The position numbers and the translations under genes were made by a program. A DNA stretch of 64,000 nt from the NCBI GenBank assembly GCA_029891345.1, contig CM057009.1, positions 233,173,178-233,237,177 on the forward strand, in the 5' to 3' direction. The notes under the pieces were generated by a model that was not told the origin of the DNA, ran no database searches, and was given only the letters and a program-made list of their open reading frames with translations. How positions within the stretch are numbered: position 1 is the stretch's first letter; each line of letters starts with the position of its first letter. This document shows positions 22,398 through 33,328 of this stretch, piece by piece. Source of the DNA: Dryococelus australis (Eukaryota > Arthropoda > Insecta > Phasmatodea > Phasmatidae).

Positions 22398-22739
22398 CTA
22401 ATTTCTCTCTCCCCTTTCTTTAGATTGAATGAATTTCATAAGATTAAAGTACCACAACATTGGTTCATGAACACAACCATTCTTCTTTGCATATTTTATT
22501 TTCTTCCAATGCCTTATGTAGGAATCCCCTAAATACTTTATCCGTCTACTGATGGTGTATTTGTCTACATCATTTTCTCCATACTCGACAGTAAATGCAA
22601 GTATTTCTCGATATCCATTATACCTTGCATTTGCTCATTTATACACATGTTGATCTCTGTTCCAAAGAGCTTCATGTTTTTCATATATGTGAATAAACTC
22701 TTTTACATAGTCTTTACTAGCATACCATTTTGAATCCAT
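22398..22739 (-). pseudogene. MADF-domain (Adf-1/Myb-like) gene
   Basis: The minus strand from ATG at 22,739 encodes a MADF DNA-binding domain: 'KEFIHIYEKHEALWNRDQHVY' followed by 'ARYNGYREILAF', then 'ISRRIKYLGDSYIRHWKKI' and 'LWYFNLMKFI', which match the four-block MADF pattern (F..lY..hp.LW, R..a...I, k...lR..y.re..k, w.yf..l.Fl). MADF proteins are common arthropod transcription factors and also the second protein of PIF/Harbinger DNA transposons. One in-frame stop interrupts the domain, so it is a pseudogene or a misread. No Harbinger transposase is visible nearby. Confidence 0.7.
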
Positions 22740-22858
22740 ACTTCCAGACTCAGTTGACTGGGCTGGCTCTTTGAAGTTCGAGGTATGAGTGCCTCGGGAA
22801 CTGTGGTAGTATTAGTAACAATTCACAGTATTTTATACCTGGTGTCGTAGGAGATTTC

Positions 22859-22891
22859 TTTTTTTTTTTTTTTACCCCCCCCCCCCCCCCT
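22859..22891. repeat. poly-T/poly-C tract
   Basis: About 16 T followed by about 17 C, a homopolymer junction with no coding content. Confidence 0.9.
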
Positions 22892-22985
22892 TCCATCTAT
22901 CAACCTTCTTTTTTATTGTTTTTTATTTTTAACAATAGATACCTATACAGGTTCTTGTAAGTTCAAAAAATAAACATTTCAAGCC

Positions 22986-23249
22986 ATGAACAACAACTGG
23001 GTGGCTGTAGAGACTCTGTGGTTGGAATGGAAACTTTATTATGCCTTGTTCGATATGTGTATGAAATCGGCAAATAGACATAGAAGCCATTCCCATTTTA
23101 ACCAACTATATCCACCACAATTGACTAAATTTTACGAAAAAAGATACATTTTAGCTTATAGCATTGTAATTGCCAATCACTTTAAACATTTCCCATTGTC
23201 ATTAACAATGCAATACATATGTGACGATAACATTTCATTTTCATTTTAA
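22986..23249 (+). CDS. 87-residue viral-type frame
   Basis: MNNNWVAVETLWLEWKLYYA..., rich in aromatic residues and His (HRSHSHFNQLYPPQ). The ATG follows an AT-rich leader. It is the first of two short plus-strand frames in a row. No family recognised. Confidence 0.4.
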   Translation: MNNNWVAVETLWLEWKLYYALFDMCMKSANRHRSHSHFNQLYPPQLTKFYEKRYILAYSIVIANHFKHFPLSLTMQYICDDNISFSF

Positions 23250-23284
23250 ATTTTGATAGTATTTCTTTGTATGGTGAGAAAACA

Positions 23285-23539
23285 ATGTCTAAATCGAATT
23301 CAAGGGATGCAAATTACGATTCAGGCAATCAAATATGGCAAATGACAACATACTTTTTTGTGCTGGAAGACTCAACCAATGGGGTGCTATGGCGAGACTG
23401 TGAACCAATTTACATCATTAAAAAAATTTTGGCCGCCTATTCCAATAAATCTAACATTTTGAACCTGTACAAACATGATGGAAACCAAATAAAAGAGTTT
23501 AAAAAAATTGCCGCCGAGTTAAAGAACATTCTAATATAA
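23285..23539 (+). CDS. 84-residue viral-type frame
   Basis: MSKSNSRDANYDSGNQIWQM..., ending in a Lys-rich helix (KEFKKIAAELKNILI). I chose the internal ATG because the region before it reads as leader and overlaps the spacer. Only 35 bp separates it from the previous stop; AATAAA-like AT sequence follows the stop. Confidence 0.4.
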   Translation: MSKSNSRDANYDSGNQIWQMTTYFFVLEDSTNGVLWRDCEPIYIIKKILAAYSNKSNILNLYKHDGNQIKEFKKIAAELKNILI

Positions 23540-23640
23540 TAAAAAAAAAGATGCAGCTTTGGTGTTTTTTTTATTTGTAACACACTTCCAGCTATAAATA
23601 CGTAGTTTCAGTAGCCGGCATAACAAAGTGTGTGGTGAAA

Positions 23641-24111
23641 TGAAAAGGATGGTACCAGCAAGATCAAAGATGTTCTTTGCAGCAGTTTTACTGTTTTGCT
23701 CAACAAACATCTATGCGGAGAAATTACCATTTTGTTTGCCGACATCGACTACAACAGAAGATTCGTCCATGGTGAAAGCAATTGATATTTCAATTTGGAG
23801 CAGCAGAAGTGGGTTGCTAAAGAAGGATTAATTTGTACAAAGAGCAGAGACAATATTTCGGATTTAGCAAATTCCTATGGCAAGGGTAAAAGTTATTATC
23901 AATGGACGATGAAAGTGTATTTTCTTTGCCATACGTTTACTGCCTCTTAAGTGAAAAGTTTTTTGATCACGGGCATCATATCAATCTTATTACCAATATT
24001 CGCTATTCTGTGGAAAAGTCTCGAACACAAGACAATAAATGGATGTGTACCAATTCGGTAGAAGGAGAAGACATTCTTATAAACATATATACTGGAGGAA
24101 TACCAATGTAA
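23641..24111 (+). pseudogene. secreted or membrane viral-type protein, decayed
   Basis: The 5' part encodes a clear signal peptide: a basic start (KRMVPARSK), a hydrophobic core (MFFAAVLLFCSTNIYA) and a likely cleavage after YA, then a Thr/Ser-rich stretch. Downstream coding-like pieces (VFSLPYVYCLLSEKFF and TNSVEGEDILINIYTGG) are on the same strand. It looks broken. An envelope or secreted role is inferred only from the signal peptide. Confidence 0.4.
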
Positions 24112-25337
24112 AAAACCACTATATATTATTATGAAAATGAATGTTATTGTTAATTGTAGTGCATTGTATTGTATATGTAAATGTAACAAAAATAAATTTT
24201 CACTTTTAATGCATTTATTTCTTTTTTTTTTTGTCTGTAGAACCCTAAATTAAAATATGGAAGGTTCGCATCGTCAAGTGTATCAAATTTACTGACGATA
24301 TTATACTATTTTATAACATTTGGCTGAACATATGCTGTATTACACATAAATATGTGATAAGTTCATTTACACTGAGTTGAAATAAATTTGCATGCACGCC
24401 GATAAGAGAGAGCACACATAACTTTGGTTGTTATATACTTGAAGATTTTTTTCAATAAACTATTTGCTGGTTTTTCTGCAAGCTATTTACAAACAAGCAT
24501 TTTACCCTGTTATTTATAATAAACAGATTATAAAATAAGTGGCGAACAACAAACTAGACACCATCGTGTTTCTTGTGGATTGTATTTATATCAAAATATG
24601 AATTTTCACTCAATTATTTTCAAGGCAAAGTATTTTGGCTATAAATCACCAAGAATTATTTACAGTTTAGCACTACCTATTATATGATTTACGAGCTACA
24701 TTACTGAAAGAATTTATTAAAGAGAAAAAATGAAACAAATAACTTAGAATGAATCCCCCCCTAACCCCTGGAGCATGCTGAAAACTGAAAAAGTGCATGT
24801 CATGGGATTGTCAGAAACGAGTGTAAATTTGTCAACTCATCTGTAAATATAAGTCTTTGACAGAACCAAATAATGTTAACAAGCAGGCACGACCTGACAT
24901 TTTGCATTATAATAATAATTTCCTTCACAGATGCCTAGTTAAATTGTTGTCATTTGTCACCGATATTGTCTGTGATATTAATAAAATATCTTTAACAATA
25001 TATTTTTTTAAATGAAACTTATTATATTATAAAGAGTAAATTAGTTAATTCTACTCAAATAAAAACAAGTTTGCTTATTGGAAAATGCTTCTTGAAGTAA
25101 AAAATAGAAAACTATGTTGTCATTATTACAATTAATTGTTTCCCAACAGATAGCACAAGAAGTTTGACTAGAAAGTATTAAATTAATTAAAATAGTATTC
25201 TTTACTTTTCAATAAAGTAGATATCTTAACAAGAATATGTTTAATGTATTTGTTGTTGTTTACAAAAAAAGCCCATCTTTTTTTATAGTTAATCTACAAA
25301 TAATTGGAAATTAATAAATTCAGGAGAACATTTAATT

Positions 25338-25343
<6 letters not shown>
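24112..25343. other. AT-rich DNA without a gene
   Basis: No coding frame of note. Several AATAAA motifs and A/T runs. This is the left boundary of the host repeat block that separates the two viral segments. Confidence 0.5.

Positions 25344-25371
<28 letters not shown>
25344..25371. repeat. (TA)n microsatellite
   Basis: About 14 TA dinucleotides immediately before the repeated LINE-leader module. Confidence 0.95.
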
Positions 25372-25372
<1 letters not shown>

Positions 25373-25500
25373 GATCTTCGCACCAAACATCCATGCTGGG
25401 AGAATATCCTCCCAAAGGCCTAGCCTGTCACCCTCCTTAAGGGAGTTGGTCAGCCACCGAGGTTTAAGGCTTGCGATGTCGGATGACGGGCGACAGGACA
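25373..25500 (+). repeat. leader module, copy 1 (likely LINE 5' region)
   Basis: Similar over about 95 bp to 28,484-28,590: both contain 'CTGGGAG...CTC.CAAAG.C.TAGCCTGTC', then 'CTCCT.AAG.GAG..GGT.AGCCA.C.GAG'. Internal short inverted repeats (GGGAGAATATCCTCCC) give a hairpin. It sits about 150 bp upstream of the LINE ORF1, so it is probably part of that element's 5' untranslated region. Confidence 0.65.
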
Positions 25501-25626
25501 CTGGAGAAAAGGTAATTGGTGCATTACCTGTTCATTTCTCTGATGACTCGAATAGTTCACAACACACAACACACAAATTTTCACAAACCGAACAAAAAAC
25601 ACAGCTAAAAAGTTAAACAGACACAG

Positions 25627-26785
25627 GTTAGTAAAGTAGTTCCAACTGAGAATTCCTTCTCTTCCTTGGAAAAAGTAGACTCATTAGACGAGAGTCAGAG
25701 TAGTACAGGCACATTAGTTTCACAACAGCATATGTGTAAAACACCACTTGCTCCACCGGTTTACTTAATAAACAACAAAAATGTTGACTGGTTGATTAAA
25801 CAATTTGGCGAGGTATTTTTTGTAAAATTCTCAATAAATAAAAAACAGCATCTGAAGGTTATTGTCAGGAAGGAGAAGCGTTCCTTTTTCTGTGGATGCC
25901 TTCGGAAGAATTTCATGGCATATTACACATACGCGCCAAAAGATGAAAAGCCAATGAAAATATTTATAAAAGGGCTACCACATGGCACAAACATGCAATA
26001 GCATTAAGATGTATTTCGATGACTATGGCTTTAGACCTATACATGTATTGCAATTTAGAACACCAGAAGACAAACCTGCAGTGTATTGGGCTGTTGTACA
26101 TCAAAACAAAGAGTATGCTATAGTAAAAATTAGAACACTTTTTAGCATATCAGTTCGATTAGAACCATATAAACACCCCACTGAGAATGTGTGCAGTGTA
26201 TGCCATATTGTGCAATGGGCCACACTCAGAAATACTGTACACGTGCATATGTCTGCATTTTGTGTGCAAGAAATCACAGAAAAACAGAATGTCTCCTTAA
26301 AGAACAAGACAGATCAAAGTGGGTTTGTACACTTTGCAAAAAAAACGGGACACTCGGCTGTGTGGAAGCAGTGTGGAGTGATCAAGAAATGTATAGAAAT
26401 ACGAAAACGAAAGATGGGGCTTAAACCCATCAAACAAACACAGAATAACAGGCAGGAAATGCGACCATATATTCAATCAAAGGCTGGATTTCCTCCCCTT
26501 CAAGTTGGGAAAACACAAACTGAATAGGGAAACACACACAGGGAACAAACACCTACACAACAGAACAGGGACAAGACACAAAAACACGAGAGAAGAGACA
26601 CCACCACAACAGAAATTGCGACCATGTTCTCAGGACTGCAAGAACTGGCCGCCTTTCTGCAAGAAACATAATTCACAACACTTTTGGACCAATTTAGGCC
26701 CATCATAACAAAGGCAAGAGCCTTAAGAACACTACACAAGAAGCAGATGTTGCTCCTCACAGCACTCGCCACTTTACCACAGTAA
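25627..26785 (+). pseudogene. LINE ORF1 (Jockey/CR1-type gag-like protein with PRE-C2HC and zinc knuckles)
   Basis: The first part (25.93-26.16 kb) is a PRE-C2HC domain: FIKGLPHGTN, then 'YFDDYGFRPIHVLQFRT..DKPAVYWAVV' and 'VRLEPYK'. It is followed by CCHC-type knuckles (26.19-26.42 kb) with 'CAMGHTQKYC', 'YVCILCARNHRKTEC' and 'WVCTLCKK', the normal order for ORF1 proteins of Jockey-group LINEs. A C-terminal helix, MFSGLQELAAFLQET, precedes the stop at 26,785. The frame shifts near 25,997, 26,200 and 26,43x and there is no clear ATG, so the copy is dead. No reverse transcriptase (ORF2) follows. Confidence 0.85.
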
Positions 26786-28483
26786 ACAAACTAATAGTTG
26801 AGGATTATTTAACTATAAAATCACCCCAATTGACACTGTCATATTAAACACACAGTTATTAATATTTAGGGTGCTATGCCCAGGCTGGTTATGTGGGAAC
26901 TTGGGAAAGGTGGGAAATAGCCCCAACCACCACTCGTCTTCCTGGTCAAGTGACACACATGCCAGTCGAGGTAGGAGTCGGGGCCTAACACAATATGACA
27001 TCGCAAATTCAGTCTAGCTTAAACAATTTAATCTAGCATAGACATTTACCAATATCACAATATATTAAAATAAATTGTATTTCAAATAATAATAACGAAA
27101 TTAAATATAAAACAAATAAAAAATAAAACAAATAAAAAATAAAACAAATAGAAAATAAAAAACACAAAATACAAAAACACTTTATAAAAATTAAATAATT
27201 AAACATATTGTGTTTTATATGTTACAAACACCATTATTTACTTGCAATAATGCACCAACCTGATAGTCTGTTTGAGGTCGGGAAGAAGACGATCCTTGTT
27301 GATGAGAGGATGAGGTAGGGCTCTGCTTTGACTAGAGCCTCGCAGACTCTGGCAAAGCCTGGCAGACTCTGGTCCCAAGGGCACCCCTATTGTTTTTGAT
27401 ACTAACACTGGATTTATTTCCTATGTCACAACACTTATGAAACAATAAAACATACTCCGAGGGCTGCTCCTGGGCGATTAGTGGCTCACCGACAAACTGC
27501 AGGCGAGATTAAATAGCACACTTATATACAACATAACAACATGTTAGACAGACGTCACAACACCTACATTCATTCCAGCCAGTAGGCTGGAGGGGAGCTT
27601 CACTCCCCCACCGATAACATTAACATGTAAAATCACACAATAATAGGCGACAAAACAAAAACAGCCTAAATATGGGTCTGGTGCCCCAGACTTACACTGA
27701 CACAGCCCCTGCCCGTGGACCCTATGATTAGTCCAAGTGTCGGGTGGTAATTGCTTTTATAAACACAAAGTAAGTTATGGAAGCTGTGGCTCGCAGTCTT
27801 ATGACACATGTGTCATTCTGGTGGCATATGAGGGTCAGTGTTTCATTTTAATTAGTTATGTATCACTATTTGTTTGAATTATGCAATGAATGTTCAGATT
27901 TGTATTCCTTCACATCGCAATTTCGACATTAATATGCCTGTGTGTTGTTTGACTGGTAAGTTTCTGGAGTTTAGATTCTTTGTTATTTTAAAATGTTTGT
28001 AGGCATATTTGTTCACCATTTCCTTTGTTTTTCTGAGATTAATTATATTTCTGGTTTTACAAACTTACTTATTTAGGCATGGTACATTTTTTTTTCCACA
28101 GAATTAAAATAATTAAGAAAAAACATTGTTTAAGGAGGAATTTTATTACTACTGCAGTGAAATCACTTCTTTATATGTTGGTAACATTGATGAGTAGTGA
28201 AATATTTATTTGATACAATATGAATATAAGTAGCATAATATATTCACCAAGATATAGCACCAAATATGTTTTGAATAAATTATAAAATAATATAAATACA
28301 ACTTTAATTCTCTAAATAATATAAAATATAGTTATATGCATTTTATTATTAAAGTAGCGTTTGGTTCATTCCAAACAATTATAGTGTTAATAGTTTCTTT
28401 ACAAAACATATATATTAAATCAATCTCATGTTATTGTTTATTTCCTCTAAATAAGAGACAACTTATTCACTGATATGGTACAT
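26786..28483. other. non-coding region after LINE ORF1
   Basis: No frame over 60 codons and no reverse-transcriptase motif (Y/FADD) in any frame. There is an A-rich simple repeat (AAATAAAACAAATA, 27.08-27.17 kb) and a short hairpin around CCAGCCAGTAGGCTGG (27.58 kb). It could be a 3' untranslated region of a reduced LINE or unrelated host DNA. Confidence 0.5.
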
Positions 28484-28600
28484 CGACGGACCAGGCTCTG
28501 GTGCTGGGAGGAAAGCCTCTCAAAGACATAGCCTGTCTCTCTCCTCAAGAGAGCAGGTTAGCCATCAGAGCTTTTGGGTTATAGGCACCACATCATGTTG
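28484..28600 (+). repeat. leader module, copy 2
   Basis: Second copy of the module described at 25.37-25.50 kb, same orientation, roughly three-quarters identical by eye. No ORF1 follows it; the 113-bp satellite begins about 330 bp further on. Confidence 0.65.
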
Positions 28601-28928
28601 TTGCTAAGTAGCAGTAAGTAAAATATTGTTTTTAAGTTTAGTTTAATGTTTATTTTATAAAAGTAAATTAATTTAATATATGAATTCCCAGGTGGACAAC
28701 ATTATTTAAAATGGCCCACATGGGACCTAAAATATTTATACACTTTAAAATTGCCCACATGTTGGAACATCTGTAAGTTTGAACTTTTATAATTAATGAG
28801 GTGCACATGGGAACTTGCAAACATGAATATTTGAATTCGTATTGTATATTTTACACTTTAAAATTACCTATATGCCTGGACATCAGTATATTTGGAGTTT
28901 AATAATATATGTATTTTATGTTTACACA

Positions 28929-30170
28929 GTCCCAGGTGGTCAATATTGATTATAAATATCCAGACATACTATGGTGTAAACATGTGAATAACTTGAACAT
29001 GTAAAAATGCTTCAATAATTAAAACATTTTATGTTTGCAAGGTCCCACAGGGTCAATATCAGTTATAAAAATCCAGGTATACCATGGTGTAAACACATGA
29101 ATAACTTTAATGTGTAAAAACATTTTAATAATACAAATATTTTAAGTTTGCAAGGTCGCATGAGGTTAACATTGATTATAAACATTCCGACATACTGTGG
29201 TGCAAATATATGGACAATGTAAAGGTGTAAAAACTCTTCAATAATACAAATATTTTATTTTTACATGGTCCCACATGGTCAATATTGATTATAAACGTCC
29301 AGACATACTACGGTGTAAACATGTGAATAACTTTAAAGAGTTAAATGCTTCAATAATTCAAAAATGTAATGTTTGCAGGGTCACATGTGGTGAATATTGG
29401 TTATAAACATCCAGATATATTATATGGTGTAAGCACATGAATAACTTTAATGTTTAAAAACACTTTAATAATACAAATACTTTATTCTTGCAAGGTCACA
29501 TGTTGTCAATATTGATTATAAACTTCCAGACATACTGTGGCGCTAAGATGTGGACATCTTAAATGTGTAAAAACACTTTAATAATACAAGTATTTTATTT
29601 TTGCATGGTCCTGTGTGGTGAATATTGATTATAAATGTCCAGACAAACTACAGTGTAAACATGTGGATAACTTTATTGTGTAAAAATGCATCAATAATAC
29701 AAATATTTCACGTTTACAAGGTCCCACATAGTCAATATTGATAATAAACATCCAGACAAACTATGGCGTAAACACATGAATAATTTTAATGTTTAAAATG
29801 CTTCAATTATTCAAACATTTTATGTTTGCGAGGTCCCATGTGGTCAAACTTGGTTATAAACATCCAGACATACTGTGGTGCAAATATGTAGATAATTTTA
29901 ATGTGAAAAAATGCTTTAATAATTCAAATATTTAATGTTTGCAAGGTCACACATGGTCAAAATAGGATATAAACGTCCAGACATACTGTGATGCAAATAT
30001 ATGAATAACTTTAATGTGTAAGAATGCTTCAACAATACAAATATTTTATGTTTTCAAGGTCCCACTTACTCTGTTTTAAAATTTGGTTGTACAAATATTT
30101 TATGTTTGCAAGGCACCACTTACTCTGTTTTGAAACTTGGTTGTAACTGTCCGTTATAGGAAGAAACATC
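28929..30170. repeat. satellite array, about 113-bp unit, about 10 copies
   Basis: Units begin with AAGGTCCCACATGGTCAATA, continue TTGATTATAAACATCCAGAC and end AATACAAATATTTTATGTTT. Starts fall near 28,930, 29,041, 29,152, 29,266, 29,379, 29,492, 29,606, 29,719, 29,831 and 29,944, with shortened units after 30,057. A looser prelude spans 28.68-28.92 kb. Divergence between units of roughly 15-20 percent suggests an old array. No coding capacity. Confidence 0.9.
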
Positions 30171-30407
30171 ATAATGTGTTGGTACCTTCATCACCAACTA
30201 ATACCAGGGGCAATTGCATAACTATATGCCAGTAACATGAATCACAAGGGGTTTTCTCTTCAAGGAAAATTACAGTGTAAACAAGACATGAAGAAAAACT
30301 GCAGCTGCACCGGATATTTCCAGCCAAAGATGGTGACATTCTTCAACACAGACGTGGCATGGGAATTTTTTTAGGTCAGTCTTTTAGTGCACAGTAAGTA
30401 ACACTAG

Positions 30408-30505
30408 TGAGATTGTGGTGTACTCTGATTGGTTGATCAATAAAGTGAATAAAAGGGGAAGAATTGTCGATTGTGGAGTACTCTTGCAAAATCTCACAGA
30501 ACTAA
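30408..30505 (-). repeat. foldback-family end fragment
   Basis: Contains GGTGTACTCTGATTGGTTG (identical to 11.84 kb), then ATCAATAAA and GTCGATTGTGGAGTACTCTT, which resembles the outer end of the copy at 53.38-53.42 kb. It is probably a broken member of the foldback family that continues to the right. Confidence 0.6.
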
Positions 30506-30658
30506 CAAACATATACATTGGGCCCTATACAGGTAATTTGTATTCAAAGTGGATCTTGTAAGACAAATTTTGATAATTAATATGATATCTAGGGACCATG
30601 GTTAAATTTGTTTAGTTCCATGTAATTATACCTGAATACCCCACCATAGATTATTCTC

Positions 30659-30672
30659 CCCCCCCCCCCCCT
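30659..30672. repeat. poly-C tract
   Basis: About 14 C in a row at the left edge of the first foldback element. Confidence 0.9.
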
Positions 30673-30675
30673 CAG

Positions 30676-30948
30676 ACTTTCAACAACCAAAGTGCACTAT
30701 TTAATTTCCTGTTGCTACCCCTCTCCAAAGTTTACCTTCATGGCAGAGAAATCTGGAAAAAAGACTTCAGTCGATGGCTATATATTTGCCTTATTTCTTT
30801 TGCTCTGGAGTCGAGGAATGTTAATGTTTGTCTATCCAGGTCTCGGCATCGACTGAAGTCTTTTTTCCAGATTTCTCTGCCATATAGGCAAACTTTGAGG
30901 TGTGGAAGGGAGGGGAAATGAAATATTGCAATGTGATTGGTTGTTCAA
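30676..30948. mobile_element. foldback element A (long inverted arms, promoter plus exon-like ends)
   Basis: The left arm (30,676-30,777) and right arm (30,847-30,948) are inverted copies: ACTTTCAACAACCAAAGTGC pairs with the right-arm sequence around TGTGATTGGTTGTTC, and TCTGGAAAAAAGACTTCAGTC pairs with its complement. In each arm an inverted CCAAT box is followed about 60 bp later by ATGGCAGAGAAATCTGGAAA (MAEKSGKKTSVD). The arms face inward. No transposase is present, so the element is non-autonomous. Confidence 0.8.
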
Positions 30949-31196
30949 ATTAGGAGATGGGGGATTTAACTTCATTTATCTTACAAGGAGTGGATGACAT
31001 TGTAAAGTCTATACAAATCTGTTTATGTTGAAACAAACTTACAAGTGTGTGTCTGGTCCTTATATGAGTAATTAGTATTCCAAATATGTGTTGTAATTGT
31101 GAAGTGAATAATAATTTTACTTTGGACAAGTTAAGTTACCCTTGTTTAAACTGCAAGATTTTACCTGAATGTGTTGTCATCGACGTTCCTTCCCCA

Positions 31197-31625
31197 CTCC
31201 GTCTTTCAACAACCAATCAGAGTGCACTATTTCATTTCCCCTCCCTTCCCCTCTTCAAAGTTTGCCTATATGGGAGAGATTTCTGGAAAAAAGACGTCAG
31301 TCAATGGCAAGGGCTGGACAGAGAAACATCAACCTTCCTCTACTCTACAGAAAAATGAATAAGGCAAGTATAATAATTATATATATAGTATATAGATGTA
31401 TATATAGTATATATAGTTTAAATATATAGACTATTATAATACTTGCCTTATTCATTTTGCTGTGCAGTGGAGAAAATAAATGTTTCTCTGTCCAGCTCTC
31501 AGCATCGACTGTAATCTTTTTTGCAGATTTCTCTGCCATATAGGTAAACTTTGAAGAGGGGAAGGGAGAGGGAAATGAAATGCTCCAATATGATTGGCTT
31601 TCAAAATTATGAGTGGGGGAATTCA
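31197..31625. mobile_element. foldback element B (about 180-bp inverted arms)
   Basis: Left arm 31,205-31,380 and right arm 31,430-31,612 are inverted copies around an AT centre (ATATATAGTATATAG). Each arm carries CCAATCA/TGATTGG, a CCCTCCCTTCCCCTCTTCAA block, then ATGGGAGAGATTTCTGG (left) or ATGGCAGAGAAATCTGC (right, ATG at 31,539), TGGACAGAGAAACAT, and a possible donor site in AATAAGGCAAGTA. The first-exon-like peptide is MAEKSAKKITVDAESWTEKH in the better copy. It is the clearest member of the family. Confidence 0.85.
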
Positions 31626-31794
31626 ACTTCACTCATCACTTTTCTCAGAATTAAATTAAAATATTTTTTCTCTGAATTAAACAATGGTGTTTACAACACA
31701 CACAGTTGTCTTTATTTCTCGATATTAAACAACTGGGATTACAACACACACTTTTGTGTGATGTCATAATCTAAGCCAAGGATTGGATAACCGC

Positions 31795-31945
31795 CTCCTC
31801 CCTTCCAGCAACTATCTATCAGACTACAGAATTTCATTTCCCCGAACTTCCCCTCCTGTTGGTTTAGCTTAAATGGCAGCAGAATCTGAAATCTGAAAAA
31901 AGGAAATCAGTCAATGACAAGAGCCGAACGTGGATACATTGCACC
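31795..31945 (+). repeat. single foldback arm C
   Basis: One diverged arm: TTTCATTTCCCCGAACTTCC, then ATGGCAGCAGAATCTG, GAAATCAGTCAATGACAAG. No partner arm. The short peptide ends early here. Confidence 0.65.
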
Positions 31946-32128
31946 TCATCCCATGGCAAAAGGGGATTTAGGGGGAGGTAAGTATAACAATAAATATTGT
32001 TTTATATTAACTTATGCTCCAAGTAATGTAAACATTTGCATTATATTTATCACCCACAAGTATATAACTGAAGTAATACTTCACTTATATATATATATTT
32101 TAAATAAAGATACTCACTGGGGAACACC

Positions 32129-32400
32129 TTGCTTTGTATGCCTGTTTACCATTATGTTGGCACTTGTACCAGATTTAACACATTATCAATCTCTGAAAAG
32201 GTCATTGTGTCAAAAAAAGTCTTGGTATATCAGTATGTTAATCTTGATTCTACTGAAGAAACTCTTGCTTTGTATGCCCATTTACCATTGTGATGGTACT
32301 TGTGCCAGACTTGACATGTTATCCTACTCTGCACAGGTCATGTCCAAAATTTTTTAGGTATATTAGTATGTTAAGCTTGAAGTGATCTTTGACTATCTTT
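32129..32400. repeat. 136-bp tandem duplication
   Basis: GCTTTGTATGCC occurs at 32,131 and 32,267, and the two copies stay similar through 'TTTACCATT.TG.TGG.ACTTGT.CCAGA' to 'AT.AGTATGTTAA.CTTGA'. Two copies only. Confidence 0.8.
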
Positions 32401-32639
32401 GGCTTGAGTTATTGAAAAATATATAAAAACAAGTTTTTTATGAAAGCCTGATTAAGGTGATAAAAATCATGTACATTATTTACATTGCTTGGTGTCGGGC
32501 CAACAGATAAATGTGTGTGTGTGTGAAGAGAGTTCTGCCAATATCTATCCACTCATTGGCAAGAATTTACAGGGAATTGTAATATTATGATATCAAATTT
32601 TTATTTTTTATTAGAAAAGTACTGCATTTTTGGAAGCGA

Positions 32640-33080
32640 CAATAGAATATTGTAGGTCCTATCACATTTATCAGAATGATTATCTAGTTTGTCACAAACT
32701 TCCTGATAAAACCATTAAATTTGGTATCAGGAAACAAACTTTTATTTTAATACCACATTTGCATAAATTCCTTCAATTGCCTTTCCGACAACTTTTCGTT
32801 GGCCATGCGTACCTTTACTGTCGAAGAGAATTTTGAAATGATATGTGAATTCAGCACGCATTTTTTATATTTTGCATCGACGTACAAAGGCTTGGTCATG
32901 GAAACTGGCCTGTTTGTTTTGTAAAAAAACAAACAAATTGATTAGTAACATCGTATTGAGAAGGTGAATTCCCAAAATATCTTGTCCTGGTGAAAATCCT
33001 GGTATATGTCGAGTCAATAATATGCCGCCCAATAGAGGGGTTGCTTTACGGAGATTACCAAGTTCCACCTTGTCAAGCAA
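32640..33080 (-). pseudogene. decayed viral-type gene at start of block B
   Basis: Minus-strand coding-like pieces: 32,865-33,080 (LRKATPLLGGILLTRHIPGF, then GQDILGIHLLN) and 32,747-32,932 (KFSSTVKVRMANEKLSERQL). The 'ILLTRHIPG...DILGI' phrase faintly recalls the catalytic-subunit region of viral multi-subunit RNA polymerase (LEF-9), but the metal-binding NADFDGD signature was not found, so no name is given. Broken. Confidence 0.35.
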
Positions 33081-33328
33081 GCAATTGACTAGCTGGTTTT
33101 GGGATTGAACTGAACATATTAGAAACTTTTCATGATGGGAAGTAATCGACCTATTATGGTCATGTCCACAACCAAAAGCATTTTCTGTCTGGTAATTATA
33201 GGTTTTGCTGTTATCTGTAATTCGACCGACTTGTTTGAGTACATAAACCTTGTGGGCAAAACACTTTGTTACACCATGTTACAAAACACTTTGAAGAAAC
33301 TGGCATTGAACGAGTCCAACTGGTCGAT

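Noticed and set aside
28929-30170. CRISPR array
   Set aside because: The 113-bp units are contiguous and similar throughout, without unique spacers. This is a satellite in a eukaryotic genome.
32865-33080. LEF-9 (RNA polymerase subunit) identity
   Set aside because: Only a faint 'ILLTRHIPG...ILGI' resemblance and no NADFDGD motif seen; left unnamed.
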